A stretch of 9,901 nucleotides of DNA from Planctomycetia bacterium. GTDB lineage: Bacteria; Planctomycetota; UBA1135; GCA-002686595. Made by a program: the position numbers and the translations under genes. Positions 6,233-9,901 of this stretch are shown here, in pieces. Each line of letters starts with the position of its first letter. Position 1 is the first letter of the stretch. Under the pieces are notes generated by a model that saw only the letters and a program-made list of their open reading frames with translations, made no database searches and was not told the DNA's origin. Where the stretch lies: contig SXKQ01000078.1 of the NCBI GenBank assembly GCA_005778045.1, forward strand, positions 1 to 9,901. The letters are read 5' to 3'.

Positions 6233-7260
6233 GGCGTTGCCACGCGCCCCCGCTCGAGGGCGATGCGCGCCCGCAGGGTCTCGATCAGGGCCCCGAGCCC
6301 CTCTCGGGACTCCTCGCTCACAAGGATGCGCTCCCACAGCGCTCGGGCGGCCTGCTCATCGCGCAAGTGGTGCTGCTGCAGCAGGGCCTGCTGCACGAGC
6401 GGCACGAGCGCATCGCGATCGGCCTCGGCCGCCCGCTGGCTCGCCGCGAGAGCTTCGAAGGGGCGGCCGCGCCCCTGCAGGGCTGCGGCCTCGAGGCAAG
6501 CACGGCGCACGCGCTCGCCACCGTCCGTCGGAAGGCGCGCGAGCTCCGCGAGTGCGGCGTCCTCGTCGCGCACGAGGACGAGCAGCTGCGCGAGGTCGAG
6601 GCGCGCCCCGGCACGCGCCGCGGGCGAGACGCGCGGATCGCTCTCGACCGCCGCCAGCCAAGCCCGCAGCGCGACGATCGCCGCCTCCAGCTGGCCGGCC
6701 CGCGCGAGGATGGCAGCCTCGAGCCGAGCCGCCGCGCGGTGTCCGCCGTCGAGTTCCAGAGCCCGGGCATTCGAGCGCTGAGCCGCGACCCAGTCTCCGC
6801 TGGCGGCGAGCAGGAACGCCTCGACGTAGTGGCCCCATGGACTCTGAGGGTTGGCCTCGATCGCGGCGCGCGCCGCGACGATGGCCGCGGCGGGGTCGGT
6901 CTCGAGTCGCGCCGCGAGCAACTGCGGCAAAAACCCGCCCTCCGCAGCCGCCTGCTCGCGCGCGCTCTCGAGCACGCGCTGCCCAGCTTCGCCCGCGGCC
7001 CCGAGTTCCGCGTCCTGCAAGAGTAGCGCCACCCCGACGTCGTCCGGGCGCTCGACGAGGGCGCGCTCGAGGATCGCACGAGCCACGGGCCAGTCCTTGG
7101 AATCGAGGGCCGCGCGGGCGCGCAACAGCTCGCTCTGGTCGCGCTCCGGCAGGGCCTCCGGCCGCTCCGGGGAGTCCGAGAAGTCGCGCGGCTGCGGCGC
7201 CTCCGTGCGGCAGGCCGCAAGGAGCGCGAGCGCGAGGGCCGCGGCCGACGCGCGAGTCAG
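6229..7260 (-). CDS. TPR-repeat lipoprotein with probable CTG start
   Basis: This is a predicted exported, lipid-anchored helical-repeat protein of 343 residues. From CTG at 7260 the protein begins M-T-R-A-S-A-A-A-L-A-L-A-L-L-A-A-C: one Arg, a hydrophobic core and an LAAC lipobox with Cys17. A Pro/Glu-rich linker follows (about 18-45), then an Ala/Leu/Arg-rich helical region with TPR-like units. Examples are 'DWPVARAILERALVERPDD', 'DPAAAIVAARAAIEANPQSP' and 'DWVAAQRSNARALELDGG'. No ATG, GTG or TTG exists in frame between the preceding stop codon (7300-7302) and 7126. The first conventional start, TTG at 7125, would remove the whole signal peptide. CTG overlaps the upstream stop as CTGA and is preceded by a GAGGGGG Shine-Dalgarno-like stretch 4-5 bases away. 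TPR proteins are protein-binding scaffolds; the partner is unknown. Residue 18 after the Cys is Arg, not Asp, consistent with outer-membrane sorting if the E. coli rule applies. Confidence 0.78.
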   Translation of the reverse strand: MTRASAAALALALLAACRTEAPQPRDFSDSPERPEALPERDQSELLRARAALDSKDWPVARAILERALVERPDDVGVALLLQDAELGAAGEAGQRVLESAREQAAAEGGFLPQLLAARLETDPAAAIVAARAAIEANPQSPWGHYVEAFLLAASGDWVAAQRSNARALELDGGHRAAARLEAAILARAGQLEAAIVALRAWLAAVESDPRVSPAARAGARLDLAQLLVLVRDEDAALAELARLPTDGGERVRRACLEAAALQGRGRPFEALAASQRAAEADRDALVPLVQQALLQQHHLRDEQAARALWERILVSEESREGLGALIETLRARIALERGRVATP

Positions 7261-7766
7261 GGCGCCCCCTCGAGCCGCAGAGAGCGCGCCCGGCGCTCCT
7301 CACCCGTGTCGACATAGCGCAGGAACACGTCCCCGCTCGCCTGCACGCTGACCGCCTGCACGGCCGGATTCTCGAGCACGACGAGCTCGACGTCCGCGAC
7401 GAGCACCAGCGCGTCGAGCTGGGCGCGGATCGGGCTACCGTCGGACTCCGCCCGCTGGCGCTCGACGATCCGCAGCCCGCTCTCGGTGGCCGTCTCGGAG
7501 TGCTCGTGGTTCTCCGAGTCCTGCCGGATGACCAGGTGGTCCAACAAGCCGATCGGGCCGACGATCTCGATGCGCGTGGCGGCGAGGACCGCCTCGCGCT
7601 GGAACTCCGAAGGCCATGCCTGCCCCCTGCGGGCGGCCGGGCGTTGTTCGGACGGGCCCGCGGAGGGTGCGGGCCCGGAAGCCGGGCGCTCGCTGGCGCA
7701 GGCACACAGGGCTGCGAGCACCGCTGCGAGCGCGAGAGAACGGCGGAGGTCGATGCGTCGATTCAT
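7257..7766 (-). CDS. Small lipoprotein of unknown function
   Basis: This 169-residue protein has a lipoprotein signal peptide. The N-terminus MNRRIDLRR is positively charged, residues 10-20 are hydrophobic, and LCAC forms the lipobox with Cys23. A Pro/Ala/Ser-rich linker (24-48) follows. The remaining domain of about 120 residues alternates hydrophobic and charged residues and ends in ASGDVFLRYVDTGEERRARSLRLEG, suggesting a beta-rich fold. This loosely resembles OstA/LptA-type beta repeats, but I cannot support that assignment. The start is ATG at 7766, preceded by GAGGAA at 7-base spacing. The frame stays open to 7883 but that part overlaps trpS and would bury the signal peptide. It lies 46 bases after trpS, and its stop overlaps the CTG start of the TPR lipoprotein gene, so the two lipoproteins probably work in the same place and perhaps together. 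Confidence 0.82.
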   Translation of the reverse strand: MNRRIDLRRSLALAAVLAALCACASERPASGPAPSAGPSEQRPAARRGQAWPSEFQREAVLAATRIEIVGPIGLLDHLVIRQDSENHEHSETATESGLRIVERQRAESDGSPIRAQLDALVLVADVELVVLENPAVQAVSVQASGDVFLRYVDTGEERRARSLRLEGAP

Positions 7767-7779
7767 GGCGTGTTCCTCG
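7760..7779 (-). promoter_or_regulatory. Shine-Dalgarno deciding the lipoprotein start
   Basis: GAGGAA lies seven bases before the ATG at 7766 on the minus strand. It is one of the few clear ribosome-binding sites in this window and supports this start over the longer frame that overlaps trpS. Confidence 0.6.
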
Positions 7780-7788
7780 TGGGTCGCG

Positions 7789-7806
7789 GCGCGCTGGCGA
7801 GCGCGC
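7789..7806 (-). other. Perfect hairpin in the trpS-lipoprotein spacer
   Basis: GCGCGCT and AGCGCGC form a perfect 7-bp, all but one G-C, stem with a 4-base loop, just after the trpS stop codon and before the Shine-Dalgarno of the next gene. No T tract follows. It may protect the 3' end of a processed trpS message or set a partial transcription pause. It is not a convincing terminator. Confidence 0.4.
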
Positions 7807-7812
7807 TCCCGC

Positions 7813-8787
7813 TCAGCGCAGGCCACAGTTGCGCAGCGCGCGGTCGCGGGTGGCGCGAGCGCGAGCGCGGGCACGCTCGGCACCTCGCTGCAGGACGCGG
7901 TCGACCTCGGCCGGGTCGGCGAGCAGCTCGGCGCGACGCGCGCGCGCGGACTCGAAGGTCTCCTCGATGCACTCGATGACGCGCATCTTCAGGTGCCCGT
8001 AGCCGGGCGCGCCTTCGCCGCCCTTGCGGATGCGCTCCTCCCAGTCGGCGAGCTCCGTGGGAGCCGCGAAAAGCCGCAGGAAATCGACCAGCAGCACGCC
8101 AGCTGGATCCTTGGGCTCCTCGGGTGCGCGGCTGTCGGTGAGGATCTGGCCGACGAGCTTCTTGAGCGGCTTGCCCGTCTCGAAGATCCAGATCGAGTTG
8201 CCGTAGCTCTTCGACATCTTCTGGCCGTCGATGCCAGGCACCTTGGGGGTCGGCGAGACCTGCACCTCGGGGAGCACGAAGGTCTCGCCGTAGGCCGCGT
8301 TGAAGGACTGCGCCATGTCGCGCGCGATCTCGACATGCTGCTTCTGGTCGACGCCGACCGGCACGAGGTTCGAGTCGTAGGCGAGGATGTCGGCGCTCAT
8401 CAGCGCCGGGTAGGTGAAGAGTCCCACCGTGGCGGCGATGCCGCGCTCGATCTTGTCGCGATACGACACGGCGCGCTCGAGCAGGCCCATGCCGGTGACC
8501 GTGGAGAGCAGCCACGCGAGCTCGCACACTTCCGGAACATCGCTCTGGCGGAAGAACGTGGCACGCTCGGTGTCGAGGTCGAGCGCCATGTAGGTCACGG
8601 CGACCTCGCGCACGCTCTCGCGCAGCTTGGACGCGTCGCGGTTGGTGGTCAGAGCGTGGTAGTCGGCGATGAAGTAGAAGTGCTCGCCGCCGCCCTTGGG
8701 CAGCTCGATGTGCTGGCGAATCGCGCCGAAGTAATTGCCGAGGTGCGGCAGGCCGCTGGGCTGGATTCCGCTGAGGTACGTGGCCAT
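7813..8787 (-). CDS. trpS: Tryptophanyl-tRNA synthetase
   Basis: This class Ic aminoacyl-tRNA synthetase charges tRNA-Trp with tryptophan using ATP in the cytosol. At 324 residues it is near the usual bacterial 325-335. The N-terminus MATYLSGIQPSG leads into the HIGH-type motif PHLGN (14-18). ADYHALT (41-47) and YPALMSADILAYDSNLVPVGVDQKQHVE (126-153) line the Trp/ATP pocket, and GQKMSKSYGN (188-197) carries the KMSKS loop. The C-terminal end is an Arg/Ala-rich helix. The start is ATG at 8787, where family N-terminal homology begins. The frame is open upstream to 9393 but that part is antisense to the divergent lipoprotein gene. It is the first gene of a probable trpS, lipoprotein, TPR lipoprotein, dtd operon. 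Confidence 0.97.
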   Translation of the reverse strand: MATYLSGIQPSGLPHLGNYFGAIRQHIELPKGGGEHFYFIADYHALTTNRDASKLRESVREVAVTYMALDLDTERATFFRQSDVPEVCELAWLLSTVTGMGLLERAVSYRDKIERGIAATVGLFTYPALMSADILAYDSNLVPVGVDQKQHVEIARDMAQSFNAAYGETFVLPEVQVSPTPKVPGIDGQKMSKSYGNSIWIFETGKPLKKLVGQILTDSRAPEEPKDPAGVLLVDFLRLFAAPTELADWEERIRKGGEGAPGYGHLKMRVIECIEETFESARARRAELLADPAEVDRVLQRGAERARARARATRDRALRNCGLR

Positions 8788-8803
8788 GGAAGTCTCGGGA
8801 CCG

Positions 8804-8832
8804 ACGGTAGCAACGCACCGGAATGTGGACAA
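8804..8832 (-). promoter_or_regulatory. Weak promoter candidate for trpS
   Basis: TTGTCC (8827-8832) and TACCGT (8804-8809) on the minus strand are exactly 17 bases apart in the 100-base divergent spacer. They match the consensus in four and three of six positions. It is the best-placed pair I see for trpS and would give a leader of about 10 bases. No T-box or trp leader peptide is recognisable in this short spacer. Confidence 0.25.
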
Positions 8833-8850
8833 GGTGAGCGGAATCCGCAC

Positions 8851-8880
8851 TTGAAACCGTACTCCAGCCTCGACGATCCT
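8851..8880 (+). promoter_or_regulatory. Weak promoter candidate for the WP-repeat lipoprotein
   Basis: TTGAAA (8851-8856) and GATCCT (8875-8880) are 18 bases apart on the plus strand, just before the ATG at 8888. The -35 is good and the -10 poor. If used, transcription would begin almost at the start codon, giving a leaderless message. That is consistent with the lack of a clear Shine-Dalgarno. Confidence 0.22.
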
Positions 8881-8887
8881 CTGTGCG

Positions 8888-9901
8888 ATGGACGTGCGCT
8901 TCCCCGCCCCCTTCGTTCCCGCAGCGGGCGGATTTCTCTGCCTGATGCTGGGCGCGAGCTGCGCCTCGTCGCGCGACGACGTGCACCTCGCGCCGCTGTA
9001 CTCGCACCTCTCGACCGCGGGCGGCGAGGACGAGCACGAGGCGCTCGGCGGCGTCCTGCGCACGCGACGCGAGCGGCCGGAGGGGAAGCTGCGCGAGTGG
9101 GAACTGCATCCGCTCGTGTGCCACGACGAATTCGACGAGCCAGGCGGGCACGATGGCGCAGGCCGCATGGAAGAGTCGTCGTTCACGCGCTTCCTCGTGC
9201 CGCTCGGCACGCACCGCGAGTGGCCGGATCGCTCGCAGACGCAGCTGCTGCCGATCGTGCGCGTCGACCGCGAGCCGGACGCGAATGGCCAGCCCGGCTG
9301 GCGCCTGACAGCCTGGCCGCTGACCCTGTGGGGCGAGGACTCGACCGGGCGCACCCTGCAGGGCGTGTTTCCGTTCGGCGGCGTGTGGGACAACTTCGCG
9401 ACCTACGACCGGATCTCGTTCTTCATGTTCCCGGTCTACATGCGCACCGAGCGCGATGGGGGCGTCTACCACCACCTGGTCTGGCCGCTGTTCAGCTGGG
9501 GCCGTAACAAGCGCGGCGAGGTCGATGCGCACGTCTGGCCGCTCGCCGGCGTCTCGCGCCCCGGCCATTCCGAAGGTGGATTCCTCGCTTGGCCGCTCGT
9601 CACGTGGTCGCGCGAAGGCCTCCAACGTCCGGAATCGCAGCAGGCCACGACGTGGATGTTCTGGCCGTTCTACGGCGAGCGTCGGCTGCAGACCTACAGC
9701 GCGTGGAACGCTCTGTGGCCATTCTTCGGCTACGCCGAGGACGAGCGCTCCGGATACTGGTCATGGGCCGGCCCGTGGCCGCTCGTGAAGGTGCAGCGCC
9801 CCGGCACGAGCGGCGAGGCGCGCATCTCGCGCGCGTGGCCCTTCTACTCGCACGTCGAGAGCGATGGCCTCGACAGCCGCTGGTTCCTGTGGCCGATCTT
9901 C
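8888..9901 (+). CDS. Lipoprotein built of WP[L/F] repeats, 3' end outside window
   Basis: The frame is open from ATG at 8888 through the last base of the window (338 codons, no stop). The N-terminus has one Arg, a hydrophobic stretch (about 9-23) and LGASC with Cys25, fitting a lipoprotein signal; the -3 Gly is acceptable but not classical. The rest is dominated by a short motif, [W/F/other]-P-[L/F/I/V], with the proline at residues 36, 75, 105, 122, 144, 162, 182, 200, 218, 236, 260, 278, 298, 318 and 336. From 144 on, the spacing is 18-24 residues and mostly 18 or 20. Between motifs the sequence is polar with charged turns (for example WGRNKRGEVD, WSREGLQRP), as in repeated beta-hairpins. 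I infer a cell-surface or outer-membrane beta-repeat protein. Tandem strands could form a solenoid, propeller or barrel. I do not recognise a named family. It is divergent from trpS. Confidence 0.85.
   Translation, partial: MDVRFPAPFVPAAGGFLCLMLGASCASSRDDVHLAPLYSHLSTAGGEDEHEALGGVLRTRRERPEGKLREWELHPLVCHDEFDEPGGHDGAGRMEESSFTRFLVPLGTHREWPDRSQTQLLPIVRVDREPDANGQPGWRLTAWPLTLWGEDSTGRTLQGVFPFGGVWDNFATYDRISFFMFPVYMRTERDGGVYHHLVWPLFSWGRNKRGEVDAHVWPLAGVSRPGHSEGGFLAWPLVTWSREGLQRPESQQATTWMFWPFYGERRLQTYSAWNALWPFFGYAEDERSGYWSWAGPWPLVKVQRPGTSGEARISRAWPFYSHVESDGLDSRWFLWPIF

Noticed and set aside
6233..6337. N-terminal extension of dtd
   Set aside because: DTD proteins begin at the MRVVAQRV segment. The extension overlaps the TPR gene and is low complexity.
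7767..7883. N-terminal extension of the small lipoprotein
   Set aside because: It would bury the signal peptide inside the protein and overlap trpS. A good ribosome-binding site supports the ATG at 7766.
6135..7979. Long plus-strand open frame opposite the lipoprotein genes
   Set aside because: It is an Arg/Pro/Ala-rich translation in antisense. The opposite strand has signal peptides, a TPR pattern and coupled start/stop overlaps.
8788..9393. N-terminal extension of trpS
   Set aside because: The frame stays open, but the family N-terminus begins at the ATG at 8787 and the extension would be antisense to the divergent lipoprotein gene.
7763..9625. Minus-strand 620-codon open frame across trpS
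   Set aside because: It is out of frame with trpS, which supplies all the synthetase motifs, and antisense to the WP-repeat gene.

Overview
The window is about 70% G+C by eye and gene-dense, with no gene-free stretch longer than about 170 bases. It carries conserved bacterial housekeeping genes mixed with envelope lipoproteins. Three genes start with lipoprotein signal peptides, so a diderm (Gram-negative type) bacterium is likely. A MutS2 without the Smr domain, an HU protein with a polyproline tail and a repeat-rich WP-motif lipoprotein would fit a high-GC lineage such as Planctomycetota or Myxococcota. That placement is only a hypothesis, because nothing here fixes the phylum.

Layout, left to right. 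(1) 1-46 (-): the 5' part of a tRNA-Thr(UGU) gene running off the left edge, with a promoter-like sequence at 127-154. (2) 218-3984 (-): transcribed as mutS2 (1879-3984), then a small receiver-like protein that has lost its phosphorylation residues (1357-1782, or to 1830), then aroC (218-1360). The receiver stop and the aroC GTG start overlap as GTGA, so these two are translationally coupled. (3) 4053-5219 (+): a cystathionine gamma-synthase/lyase family PLP enzyme, divergent from mutS2 across 68 bases. (4) 5283-5693 (-): an HU-family DNA-binding protein with a proline-rich tail and its own promoter-like sequence. (5) 5771-8787 (-): a probable operon in the order trpS, small lipoprotein, TPR lipoprotein, dtd. 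Its spacing is tight: 46 bases, then a CTGA overlap, then an ATGA overlap. (6) 8888-9901 (+): an uninterrupted reading frame running off the right edge. It encodes a lipoprotein built from a repeated [W/F]-P-[L/F/I] motif every 18-20 residues and is divergent from trpS.

The housekeeping content covers aromatic amino-acid synthesis (AroC), sulfur amino-acid metabolism, tRNA charging and proofreading (TrpRS, DTD, tRNA-Thr), and chromosome structure or repair (HU, MutS2). TrpRS and DTD in one operon make functional sense: DTD clears D-aminoacyl-tRNAs, and D-Trp-tRNA is a possible product of TrpRS. The two lipoproteins between them have no recognised function.

The observations most worth following are the WP-repeat lipoprotein at the right edge, the TPR lipoprotein whose only start that retains its signal peptide is CTG, the degenerate receiver coupled to aroC, and the Smr-less MutS2. 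No mobile element, CRISPR array or phage gene was seen. I did not find a clear, previously undescribed multi-gene system.
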